Below are positions 36,561 through 44,674 of a DNA stretch of 64,000 bases, in pieces. Position 1 is the stretch's first letter. Each line of letters opens with the position of its first letter. The translations under genes and the position numbers were made by a program. The notes below the pieces were generated by a model, which had not been told where the DNA came from, did no database searches, and was given only the letters and a program-made list of their open reading frames with translations. The stretch is from an uncultured Pseudomonadales bacterium. GTDB lineage: Bacteria > Pseudomonadota > Gammaproteobacteria > Pseudomonadales > Azotimanducaceae. The stretch spans positions 1-64,000 of the forward strand of contig CAKZWF010000021.1 in the NCBI GenBank assembly GCA_937921865.1. The letters run 5' to 3'.

Positions 36561-37238
36561 TCAGCTGCTCTCCACGTCCGGATCCGTGAGCTGCAGTGCG
36601 CTGAGCACGAGCTGCTGCACCTGATGTGTGATGTTGTCGATTCTCTCCGGCGTATAGCTGTCCCAATTCATACGGGCAAAAAGTACCGGACGGGCAACAT
36701 GAAAAATCATGATCTGACCCATCAGCGCATGGGCACGCAGAATTGTTGTTTCATCCTGTGGATCACTGCCTTCCACCATAGCCACCAGCTCGCAGAAGAG
36801 TTCATGCAGCCGCCGCGGCAGGGCTTCGTAGAACGTCTCGAAGTAAGGGCCCGGAATCAGGAACTCACGCATGACCAAAGGCATGAAGTGAGGTATGTCT
36901 TCGCTACCCAGAAAGAACTTGAGCAGATTGTCGATGAGCTGCTTGATCAGCCGTGCCTGCAGTGCAGGATCGTCACCGGCGAGACTGCGCGCCTGAGTGA
37001 GTGCCGCCATCGCAAACTCGATACGTGGTTTGACCTGTTCCGTGACGTAAACAATGGCGGCCCGATAAAGCTCCTTTTTACCGCCGAAGTGATACTTGAT
37101 ACTGGAAACGTTGGTGCCCGCGCGTTCGCTCAGCGCCCGGGTGCTGACAGCTGCATATCCATTGCGACCGAATAGCTCGATGGCGGCGAGTATCAACGGA
37201 ATTTCGGCAGAGCGGGAGGTGGGAGCGTTGGCATTCAT
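36561..37238 (-). CDS. TetR-family regulator, CecR type
   Basis: About 225 residues. The N-terminal helix-turn-helix (LAAIELFGRNGYAAVSTRAL, then AGTNVSSIKYHFGGKKELY) is classical TetR. The C-terminal domain with VMREFLIPGPYFETFYEALP and GQIMIFHVARPVLFARMNWD is TetR_C_15, the CecR/YbiH ligand domain that often governs an adjacent HlyD-RND or ABC exporter. ATG 37238 is preferred; a TTG at 37268 is possible. First gene of the operon, with a near-perfect palindrome 55 bases upstream. Probably represses its own operon and releases on binding an exported compound. Confidence 0.92.
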   Translation of the reverse strand: MNANAPTSRSAEIPLILAAIELFGRNGYAAVSTRALSERAGTNVSSIKYHFGGKKELYRAAIVYVTEQVKPRIEFAMAALTQARSLAGDDPALQARLIKQLIDNLLKFFLGSEDIPHFMPLVMREFLIPGPYFETFYEALPRRLHELFCELVAMVEGSDPQDETTILRAHALMGQIMIFHVARPVLFARMNWDSYTPERIDNITHQVQQLVLSALQLTDPDVESS

Positions 37239-37293
37239 CAGTTCATTCTCGCGATGACCTGAAGCCAATCTAAATCAATAGGACGATTTATTC

Positions 37294-37309
37294 AATCATA
37301 CGTTTGATT
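37294..37309 (-). promoter_or_regulatory. Probable CecR operator
   Basis: AATCATACGTTTGATT is a 16-base palindrome with a single mismatched pair, lying in the AT-rich stretch before the CecR-type gene where the promoter must be. The size and position fit a TetR-family autoregulatory site. Confidence 0.6.
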
Positions 37310-37367
37310 TATATAAATAACGTTACTTTTCATGCACTTAATTAGTCCCTAATTAGCTATGGCCAAT

Positions 37368-37426
37368 AACTGGGGTCGAACCGAGGTTTCACAAACGATC
37401 CCGAAAACTCCGGTTCGACCCCGGTT
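37368..37426. repeat. GGGGTCGAACCG inverted repeat
   Basis: Arms 37368-37390 and 37404-37426 are reverse complements with about four mismatches, each with the core GGGGTCGAACCG. T-rich runs (TTTTT, TTTTTT) follow on the right, so it could terminate transcription of the plus strand, though no plus-strand gene ends here. Same family as 38910-39000. Confidence 0.75.
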
Positions 37427-37496
37427 TTTCGGTTTTTTCTCGCGGTGCAATAGTCAACGTCCGACCGGGAGCGACCATTCGCAAGTCAGGCGATCG

Positions 37497-38015
37497 CTAG
37501 CGCTTCAGAGCCGCCTCAAGGGCCGCCTCAAGGGCCGCCACCTGGGTCTCAGTGACCGGCTGAAATTTGCCGAGGCTGCACGTCATGCCGGTACCCCAGC
37601 GGTTCCCCCAAGACCAGGGCCAACGTCTGTACCAGGGCCAGTCGAACCAATCGCCGGGCTGAAAGGAATCCATGTCGCAGATACGTCCATAGCTGTAGAT
37701 CGATTTTACCCGCAGCACCGTAGCGAATCGTAAGTCGGGGCAGCGCATGCGCAGGGTATTGAGCCAGAGCTTCCCGCGCCGACCCTCGAACAAAATCCGT
37801 TGATCGTCGAGTACCCGGAAGTCCCGGTACTCGCTACCAGCCAGGCAGCGCTTCGTTTGTCCGTACTCCGACGCATCGAGCGGCTGGCTGAGAATGGATT
37901 CGACTTCTTCTGCGGTAGCTCGGGCGCGTTCCTGGGCTTCCGGTGAGGTCGCGCAGCCCGCGCAGGCCAACATGAGGGCCAGGGCCACGCAGACGAAAAG
38001 ACCATTGATTTTCAT
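37497..38015 (-). CDS. Lipoprotein, DUF6491-like
   Basis: 172 residues. The lipobox LACAGC gives a lipidated Cys21. The mature part has a short beta-rich core with paired cysteines (KRCLAGSEYRDFRVLDD, LRMRCPDLRF, GRICDMDSFQPGDW), the layout of DUF6491-type lipoproteins, here with a Trp-rich insert (DWPWYRRWPWSWGNRWG). The C-terminus carries a direct repeat ALEAALEAALKR, caused by a short tandem duplication in the DNA. Function unknown. Confidence 0.72.
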   Translation of the reverse strand: MKINGLFVCVALALMLACAGCATSPEAQERARATAEEVESILSQPLDASEYGQTKRCLAGSEYRDFRVLDDQRILFEGRRGKLWLNTLRMRCPDLRFATVLRVKSIYSYGRICDMDSFQPGDWFDWPWYRRWPWSWGNRWGTGMTCSLGKFQPVTETQVAALEAALEAALKR

Positions 38016-38097
38016 CGTTACTCAATCTTCCGTCGTGGATTTATCAAGCTCATCAATCTCGGCTTCGTCCATCCCTGCCCATCAAACACCATGAATT

Positions 38098-38142
38098 ATT
38101 GAAGTCGAACCGACCGTCCAGAAAATTCCGCTTCAACCACGC
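38098..38142. repeat. Degenerate copy of the GGGGTC repeat
   Basis: TTGAAGTCGAACCGAC followed by GAAAATTCCGCTTCAACCACG keeps the layout of the 37368 and 38910 elements, with arms much eroded. Listed as a decayed copy; the similarity is visible but imperfect. Confidence 0.4.
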
Positions 38143-38269
38143 TTGCCTGTAGACCCGAATGTGCGAACCGAACATCTACTGATTCTCAATCGCTATATGA
38201 CATTCGGATTCATACAGCCCTGTTCTGACCAACAGTGGACAGTTGAAACACCTATGTTTCGCTCAGCTC

Positions 38270-38557
38270 CTACTTAAAACGAGACGTGGCGTTTTCGAAG
38301 GCGTCGGAGATGCCGTCCCACGCCTTTTCGACGCCGACCTTGATATCGTCCCAGGCTTCATCGCCAGCGTCTGCGATCTCTTTGATCTTGGCCTCAGCGT
38401 CGTCACGCTGCGCACGCATCTCGTCGAGATGCTTTTGATATCTGATCTTGGCGTCAGCTTCGGCTTCGTCGACCTTGGCCTGCATCTTGTCGATTTCTGC
38501 ATTCCATCGATTTAATTTGGCCCGAATTTTGTCGACATAGTTTTCTCTATTAGACAT
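38270..38557 (-). CDS. Small coiled-coil protein, sll1863-like
   Basis: 95 residues, highly charged, with heptad-like helices (MQAKVDEAEADAKIRYQKHL and AQRDDAEAKIKEIADAGDEA) and a C-terminal DDIKVGVEKAWDGISDAF region. It resembles small sll1863-type stress-response coiled-coil proteins found in many proteobacteria. ATG 38557 has AAAGGAG eleven bases upstream. It overlaps the 3' end of the PepSY remnant, suggesting it may use that gene's former promoter. Confidence 0.8.
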   Translation of the reverse strand: MSNRENYVDKIRAKLNRWNAEIDKMQAKVDEAEADAKIRYQKHLDEMRAQRDDAEAKIKEIADAGDEAWDDIKVGVEKAWDGISDAFENATSRFK

Positions 38558-38874
38558 TTAATTAGACTCCTTTTGTCCACGAACCAGTGCGGATATCCGT
38601 TCACGCTAGCGGGCCCTGGAGAGACACGGCACTCGGAGAAGTACGTAGCATTGACGTCGACCGGTCGAGCATGGCCATCGACTATGGCGGCCACCAGCGA
38701 GTCTATCGGCGCTCGGGTCTTACTCGTCACTGGCACGGAATCATCAAGGGATCGCACTATCTGCCGCTCGAACGTCAACAGCACACCGGTAACCGACATC
38801 AGCAGGATGACAAGCCCGGCGACCACCCCCGCGGACAGATGCATCCAGAAAACGATCTGGCGAAATTTTTTCAA
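38512..38874 (-). pseudogene. PepSY-associated membrane protein, N-terminal remnant
   Basis: The frame begins FRQIVFWMHLSAGVVAGLVIL, then LMSVTGVLLTFERQIV, the first membrane helix of PepSY_TM iron-reductase-like proteins, which are usually 350-500 residues. Homology fades after VNATYF and the frame ends at 38512 inside the coiled-coil gene. Only about 90-120 residues remain, so the protein is truncated. The lost portion carried the other membrane helices. Confidence 0.8.
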
Positions 38875-38909
38875 AATCTTAGCTCAGTCGCATTAACAGA
38901 GAGGTATCC

Positions 38910-39000
38910 AAAACTGGGGTCGTAAAACTGGGGTCGAACCGAAGTTTTCGGGTCCGTTCGGGAAACTTCGGTTCGACCCCAGTTTTGCGACCCCGATTTT
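38910..39000. repeat. Nested GGGGTCG inverted repeat
   Basis: About 38-base arms (38910-38949 and 38962-39000) with few mismatches; each holds two copies of the motif AACTGGGGTCG in tandem, ending in GAACCGAAGTTT. It sits between the 3' end of the TolB/TPR pseudogene and the start of the PepSY remnant. The nested structure looks like two insertions of the same unit, or a unit extended by duplication. Confidence 0.8.
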
Positions 39001-40533
39001 TTAGTCGAGTTCTTTTCGCAGGGCTTTAAGATCGTTGAACAACCTGATGAAATTCTCGCCGCTATCATCGAGCGAATAAAATTTCATAACCTCCTCGTCT
39101 CGCTCCAACGGTCGCTCAGCACCAAACTCGTTAGATTTTCGCAGTGAAGCTCTGGCTTCCTCAAGCCAGCCTTCCCGAAGCTGGACACCGGCAAGGTAGC
39201 GAAGAGAAAACTGACTCTCGCCACCATACCTTTGTATCGCTTCTACCAGAGCGCGTTCGGCATTGACCCAGTCGCCTTTGTGTATGTAAGCCTCACTCAA
39301 CATAACGTTGTACATTCCTAGTTGTGGAGCATTCGGAGTAAGACGAATCGCCTTTTTTCAGGTGGGGAATTACTTCCGCGGGATAGCCATTGTGAATCAA
39401 GATATCTCCGCAGTACGCTAAACCTTCCGCATAGCTCGGACTCACCTGGGGGACCCGCGCAGCAACAGGCAATGCTTCCTGGGGTTGACCAGTCCACAGA
39501 AGAGTATTAGCCAGGGAGGCAAGTACCTTCGGATCATTTGGTCCAAGTTTTTGCGCAGTGCGGGCCGCCGCGTTTGCTTCGGCTAAAGCGCGGTTGTCTT
39601 TGAGTGGTTCGTTAGTAAAAGAGATCGTGTACATCGCAAGCGATCGAGCCAACACCGCTTAGGCCAATGCGCAACTCGGATCGAGTTTGATTGCCTGACA
39701 AGCCCTGTTGATGTCCGCTTGGCCGAAACTTGCCGTGTTGAGATTCACATCTGCTAGCGAAGTCAACGCCCAGGCCGAAAGACTGCCCGTTCTTGACTGA
39801 TCGATGTTCATATATTCTGTTCGAAATACAGCATCTCCGACAGCCGCAGCAATTCCCAGACTGACTTCGTCTTGCAGTTCAAAAAAGCTGCTGATTGGTC
39901 TGTCGAATTTTTCCGCCCAGACATGGGAAACCGTTGCGGCGTCTATGACCTGAAGCGTTACCCGAATTCTTTCCCCCGACAGGTCTGATGCTGCCTTCTA
40001 CAACGTAGTCCGCATGCAGGTCACTGCCAATGTCCCGGATATACGGATTGGTGTTCTTGTATTTGAAGGTAGAGTTTCTGGCGACAACTTCTACGCCAGG
40101 AGACTGGGCGAGCATGGTAATGATGTCTTCGGTCATCCCGTCGGCGAGGTATTCGTTCTCTTCGCTACTGAACAGGTTGGTTAAGGGTAGAATCGCACCT
40201 ACTGGATTCGAACGTCGAGATGTTGCCGCTTTTTTCCGATTTTCAGCTTGTTCAGAACTGGTCACATGTGTGTCGGTATTGACTCCCCAGTTCTGGTAGG
40301 CCAATCCGGAGATGACCAGAGCAATCCCGACGGAGAACGTCGCAATGACCGTGTTCGTGATACCGCTCAGGTTTGCGCGATTGACCAGCCAACTGCAAAT
40401 CAACGCAACCGGAAAACCCGCCAACACGATGGTCAGTAAAACTCGCATGATCCACGTTGGTGCTTCAAATGCTTCCAGGCTGATGTCTGCAAACTGAATC
40501 ACGTCACCCGCCACACGCGAAACTATAAAGGCT
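39001..40533 (-). pseudogene. TolB-like/TPR protein pseudogene
   Basis: Minus-strand remnant of the C-terminal region common to CadC- and adenylate-cyclase-type proteins. In order: a membrane helix (TWIMRVLLTIVLAGFPVALIC), a TolB/FlgO-like segment (GAILPLTNLFSSEENEYLAD, YVVEGSIRPVG), then TPR repeats to KALRKELD. At least three lesions break the frame: a one-base change near 39980, an in-frame TAA near 39662 and a frameshift in an A run near 39350. The N-terminal output domain is missing; the frame begins right after the alpha-galactosidase stop. The layout (output-TM-TolB-TPR) parallels the intact TIR protein at 55582. Confidence 0.85.
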
Positions 40534-40534
40534 A

Positions 40535-42619
40535 TCAGGACAGTTCCGTTGCGGCCCCGGGCAACAAAGCCACAAGCAGACCCCGCATCGGCGCGATGAT
40601 CGGCAGAGTCAGTCCGTGACCGGTGAGAAACTCTGCTGAGCAGGTAAAACCCTCATCCGTCAGCCAGGGCGGCTGAACTTTCGCACCCCGGCGAAACGCC
40701 GGATCTACAAGCGGCGCAGAAACCGTAAGATCACCGTGCAGATGAGGAATCCGCAAGGGCCCGGGCACGTTCTGACTGCGCGGCTGACGCTGTAAAAGGA
40801 AAATCAGCGCGCGGTCGCGTTCAGCGCTGAACACACCGAGAGCCGAAAGCCCGGGGTCCGGATGGTCGAGGCAGAGCATATGGCCATGATGCAGCCAGTG
40901 CCGGTGCTGACGATGCAGGGCGATGTAGTCGGCGACGATGTGTGCGTCTTTCTCAGACAGGGTGGTTGGATCCAACTCCATACCCATCGAGGCGAGCACC
41001 GACATGGACGCGCGGGCGTGCATGCTCCAGCGCCGGCCAGTCTGGTGACTGGTTTCCGGACCAATGTGACAACCCATTACCTCAGGAGGTGCGAACAGGC
41101 TGTACGCCGCCATCATCGGCGTGCGGATGTCCGGGTCGTGCGCATCCGACAGCCAGACCCGATTACACCAGGCCAGCGCGCCGAGGTCGGCACGTCCGCC
41201 GCCGGACGCGCAGGCTTCGATTTCGAGAGCCTGCCGGCTGTTGCGCACTGACTCAATCAATCGGGTTGCCATGGGTGCCAGCCGTTTACCGGCGGCCTGC
41301 GGCAGGTCCCGGTTCATGTCCCACTTCACCGACGCGATGCGCTCGTCCGCCAGGATATCGGTGAGCGTGTTCTGGAGATGATTGAAGCAGTCCGTGTTAG
41401 TGAGATCGAGTCCGTACTGATTGCGGCCCAGCGGTTGGTCCGACTCACCGAGGATCCAGTCCGGGTGTGTCTCGAACAAAGCGCTGTCTGCATTGACCAT
41501 CTCAGGTTCGAACCAGAGCCCGAACTCCAGACCCTGGGCCTGCACGTGATCAATCAGGCCGCCGAGCCCCTCAGGGTAAACCTCCGCGCGCGGCATCCAG
41601 TCGCCCAGGCCCCGGGTGTCGTCGGTCCGTCGTCCGAACCAGCCGTCATCGAGCACAAATCGCTCAAAGCCCAGGTCAGCCGCCACATCGGCCATCTCCT
41701 TCAGGTGTGACTCGGACTGATCGAAGTAGACGCCCTCCCAGGTGTTAAGCTGAACCTTTCCTTGCGTCGCAGCACCAGAGCGTTGTCGAAGCTCACGAAC
41801 GCCGTCCTGGAATGCCATTCGAATACCGTTCATACCTTTGTCAGACCAACCGATATAGAGCGGCGGCGTCTGAAACCGCCCATCGTCAAGTTCAGTAAGT
41901 TCGTCAGGATCCAGATGGAACACCGCTCTGAAGCCACTGTCCCGCGTCGTCTCTACGGTGAGCTCATAGTTGCCCCACCAGCCAAGATGGACGCCGAGCA
42001 ATTCTCCGGTGTCCGCCGTAAACCCCCTGCTTCCAGCCACAAGCCCCGGAAAGGCGTCGTGGGCCGTCCGTGAACCGGCCCGACTGATTCGGCTGAGCCC
42101 ACCCGATAGTGGCACCTGCTGCATTGTCATTTCGCCGGCCCAGCGACCGCCAAAACAAAGCGCTTCCATCGCGGTGGCGGGTAGTGGCACCCCGAGCGCA
42201 ATACGGCCCGCGGTACGAGACGCGGGCCGTTTTCCGGTCAGCCGGAACTCAAACAATCCACCGGACACAACAGAAACGCTGAATTCTGCTTCATAGCCAT
42301 CGGCATGTTCGAAGGCGACCGAGATACCATCGGCGTCAGCCGCACGAATGCGGGTACTCCAGGCTCTGCCAGTTCCCGGCCCATCCCGCCAGCCAGGTGC
42401 ACCGGTCCAGCCCGCTGCCGGATCCGGCAGCAGCGGTGCGAGGGTGGCAGTTTCTATCAGGTTTCCCGTCTGTGAACGGCTGAACCCGGAACCAGACGGC
42501 GCACTGCCGAGCCAGGCGCCCAGATGCGCGATCCCTGGAGGCTCATCATCTCCAGCCAGCAGCACACATTCCGCACCGCCCGCGCGCACTCGATACAGGT
42601 GTTTGTCGTTATCAGCCAT
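40535..42619 (-). CDS. Alpha-galactosidase, GH36
   Basis: Retaining alpha-galactosidase, 694 residues, usual GH36 size with an N-terminal beta-sandwich, (beta/alpha)8 barrel and C-terminal sandwich. The barrel motif FERFVLDDGWFG precedes the nucleophile in SVKWDMNRDL; the acid/base aspartate is in WLSDAHDP after ASGGGRADLG. No signal peptide, so cytoplasmic, cutting imported melibiose/raffinose-type sugars. ATG 42619 has AGGAG nine bases upstream; the frame is open to 42742 without a good start. No sugar carrier or regulator lies beside it. Intact inside a decayed stretch. Confidence 0.93.
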   Translation of the reverse strand: MADNDKHLYRVRAGGAECVLLAGDDEPPGIAHLGAWLGSAPSGSGFSRSQTGNLIETATLAPLLPDPAAGWTGAPGWRDGPGTGRAWSTRIRAADADGISVAFEHADGYEAEFSVSVVSGGLFEFRLTGKRPASRTAGRIALGVPLPATAMEALCFGGRWAGEMTMQQVPLSGGLSRISRAGSRTAHDAFPGLVAGSRGFTADTGELLGVHLGWWGNYELTVETTRDSGFRAVFHLDPDELTELDDGRFQTPPLYIGWSDKGMNGIRMAFQDGVRELRQRSGAATQGKVQLNTWEGVYFDQSESHLKEMADVAADLGFERFVLDDGWFGRRTDDTRGLGDWMPRAEVYPEGLGGLIDHVQAQGLEFGLWFEPEMVNADSALFETHPDWILGESDQPLGRNQYGLDLTNTDCFNHLQNTLTDILADERIASVKWDMNRDLPQAAGKRLAPMATRLIESVRNSRQALEIEACASGGGRADLGALAWCNRVWLSDAHDPDIRTPMMAAYSLFAPPEVMGCHIGPETSHQTGRRWSMHARASMSVLASMGMELDPTTLSEKDAHIVADYIALHRQHRHWLHHGHMLCLDHPDPGLSALGVFSAERDRALIFLLQRQPRSQNVPGPLRIPHLHGDLTVSAPLVDPAFRRGAKVQPPWLTDEGFTCSAEFLTGHGLTLPIIAPMRGLLVALLPGAATELS

Positions 42620-42727
42620 CCTGGAACTCCTGGGTGCGTTCGAGAAAGGCGCTGTCGCTGCGATAGGACATCGTGCAATTTCGCCGAATCCGCGTTTTAA
42701 TCTATCAGTTGCCTTCGAGCATATCCT

Positions 42728-42997
42728 ATGCCAAAAGATCAAATTCGACAGAGTCTGAAAGCTCTACATGAAGAACTCGCAAGCGTTGATCATCTGGACG
42801 CTGAATTGAATGACCTGCTTCGAGCCGTTGACTCAGACATTCATTCGCTTCTGGAAGAACCTACACCATCGTCAGATCAAACCAGCCAGCTCATGCTGCG
42901 ACTGGAAGCCCTTGGTGCTGACTTTGCCGCCCGTCACCCAACCACAGAGCGACTGTTTCAGGAACTGATCGCGATGCTTGGCCGGTTAGGCATCTAG
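42728..42997 (+). CDS. DUF4404 family protein
   Basis: 89 residues, soluble, helical. The segments MPKDQIRQSLKALHEELASV and RHPTTERLFQELIAMLGRLGI match DUF4404, a small family of unknown role. Divergent from the alpha-galactosidase with 108 bases between the starts. Confidence 0.85.
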   Translation: MPKDQIRQSLKALHEELASVDHLDAELNDLLRAVDSDIHSLLEEPTPSSDQTSQLMLRLEALGADFAARHPTTERLFQELIAMLGRLGI

Positions 42998-43072
42998 CTA
43001 CCTCGCGTCTCGGTGCTGCCGGGGTAGAAGTCAGACGTGTCGTCTGGAGAAAGTGGTGAGATGCACTCCTGA

Positions 43073-43546
43073 TCAGCGCATTACCTCAGTGGGGGCAAGT
43101 AACGGCGCTGCATCCAGTTCGTCAGCATCCATCATCATGGCCAATCGCTCCAGCGAGGCAATGATCTGATGCTGCTCCCATTTTTTCAGCGCACCGAAGC
43201 GCTCGATAAAACTCTCCTGCAACGGCTGTGGAGCGGTCTTTAACAGCGCTTTACCCGCTGCCGTCAGACTGATATTGACGCGGCGCTTGTCTTTTTCACT
43301 CCTCGCTCGGTTGACCAGACCGTGGTCTTCCAGCCGGTTCAGGATATTGGTGACTGTTGCCTGGCTCAAACTGACGCTTCGCGCAATATCCGATGCCACT
43401 GGCGCACTTAATGATTGGATGGCACGCATCACAACCAGTTGTGGCGTGGTTAATCCAGTCGCTTTACCGAGTTGCCGGGAATGCAGGTCTGTTGCTCTGA
43501 TGATTCTGCGCAGAGACACAAGTACTTGATCGTGGAGTTCACTCAT
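43073..43546 (-). CDS. MarR-family transcriptional regulator
   Basis: About 157 residues. Winged helix with LTTPQLVVMRAIQSLSAPVA, DIARSVSLSQATVTNILNRLE recognition helix, and wing DKRRVNISLTAAGKALL. The RRIIRATDLHSRQLGKATGL start resembles MarR regulators near ectoine gene clusters (EctR), but no ect genes are here. ATG 43546 is used; an ATG at 43555 overlaps a GGAG. It is divergent from the PutA remnant, which may be its former target. Confidence 0.88.
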   Translation of the reverse strand: MSELHDQVLVSLRRIIRATDLHSRQLGKATGLTTPQLVVMRAIQSLSAPVASDIARSVSLSQATVTNILNRLEDHGLVNRARSEKDKRRVNISLTAAGKALLKTAPQPLQESFIERFGALKKWEQHQIIASLERLAMMMDADELDAAPLLAPTEVMR

Positions 43547-43736
43547 GGCGTGCATTCTCCACGAAGATTAAGCCTGAAGGTAGACCTCACTCGTGCGCCT
43601 GCTCAGAACCCGCTGCTGCCCACAGACTCAGCCGTTTATCACCCGCAGCGAACTGTCCGGCTGCTCCCAGGGTAAATGAGGATCTTCTAAGATCACCAGA
43701 TTGTTACGATTCACAAGCCTGGATTCACACTGGTAA

Positions 43737-44475
43737 CCCATTATCGAACTCGCAGACAGCACCAGAGATTTCGACTTTCAGCGCCTGCATGGCATGGGGG
43801 AAACCCTGCACAACACGCTGCTTGAAGAAGAAGGCGTTCGCTGCCGGATTTCTGCAGATGTTGTAGGCGCTATGGACGAACTGGAGCTCGGCAACCCGCG
43901 GCAATTGAGCACAGATATCGGTCCAACCATTTCGGCTGCCGCCCAGCATCAGATCCAAAGCTATGTGGATGTCGCGCGCAATCACGGGCGGCTCCTCAAG
44001 CAATTCGGCAAACCCGCAGAAGGCTATTTTATCGGACCGGCTGTTATCGAAGTGAAAGGCATCGAAGACCGGGGGACCACACTACCTGCAGCGCTTTTTC
44101 AAAACGCAGCGGTCGGTACGCTCAAACCTACCGGTATCAGACCTCAGCCCCACGCCGTCTGAAGTGGTCCAGCAAGCCATATCTGCTCTAGACTGGCATG
44201 GGCTCCGCAAACTGGAGGAGCGCAAATGCCCGAGCCTACCGGTGAGTCTAATCGGCTTGCACTGTGGCACCGTGTTATGCCTGGGCCCAACCGTTGCTGG
44301 TGCGATCGCCCAGACCGGTGCTGCTCGACAGGCATTAGTTGCACGACCCGGCAAGATTATTCCGCTGGTCACCAGTGAAGACCTGGAGTCGTACTGCCTG
44401 CTGGAACGCCACACCTGTATCGACACCACAGCAGCCGGAGGTAATGCGTCGCTGCTGGCATCGGTTGAGGATTAG
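43737..44475 (+). pseudogene. putA: PutA (proline utilisation) remnant
   Basis: Plus-strand fossil of the bifunctional proline dehydrogenase/P5C dehydrogenase. It begins with the end of the proline-dehydrogenase barrel (FDFQRLHGMGETLHNTLLEE, GVRCRI), then continues in frame straight into the ALDH part (GAMDELELGNPRQLSTDIGP, FIGPAVIEVKGIED), skipping about 400 residues. Later frames give the C-terminal domain (GTVLCLGPTVAGAIAQ and HTCIDTTAAGGNASLLA). So it is a gene with a large in-frame internal deletion, then further deletions and frameshifts. Intact PutA proteins have about 1000-1300 residues. Confidence 0.85.
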
Positions 44476-44674
44476 GGTTGGTGAAACGACCATCATCTGC
44501 CGGGCGATGGCGGCTGCCGGGACAAGAAAATTTCGGAAAGAAGACTGACGCTTCTCGCTCAACTGGCAAACGTGCGTCAGCACTCAGCTACTACTGCTCA
44601 AATCTGCTAGTTTTACATCGAGTCTGTAGCCCGATTCGATAGTCCGGGCTCGCGAGCGCTGAGCAAGGAATCTC

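Noticed and set aside
32120-37238. Missing TolC-like channel as evidence of a broken efflux system
   Set aside because: Many RND operons use a channel encoded elsewhere; all three genes here are intact.
37410-37440. Rho-independent terminator for a plus-strand gene
   Set aside because: No plus-strand gene ends nearby; the stem belongs to the dispersed palindrome family and is listed there.
37500-37535. Tandem repeat as a micro-satellite of interest
   Set aside because: It is only a short duplication (about two and a half units) inside the lipoprotein C-terminus.
43073-43546. EctR regulator of an ectoine cluster
   Set aside because: The regulator resembles EctR but no ectABC genes lie nearby; the neighbour is a PutA remnant.
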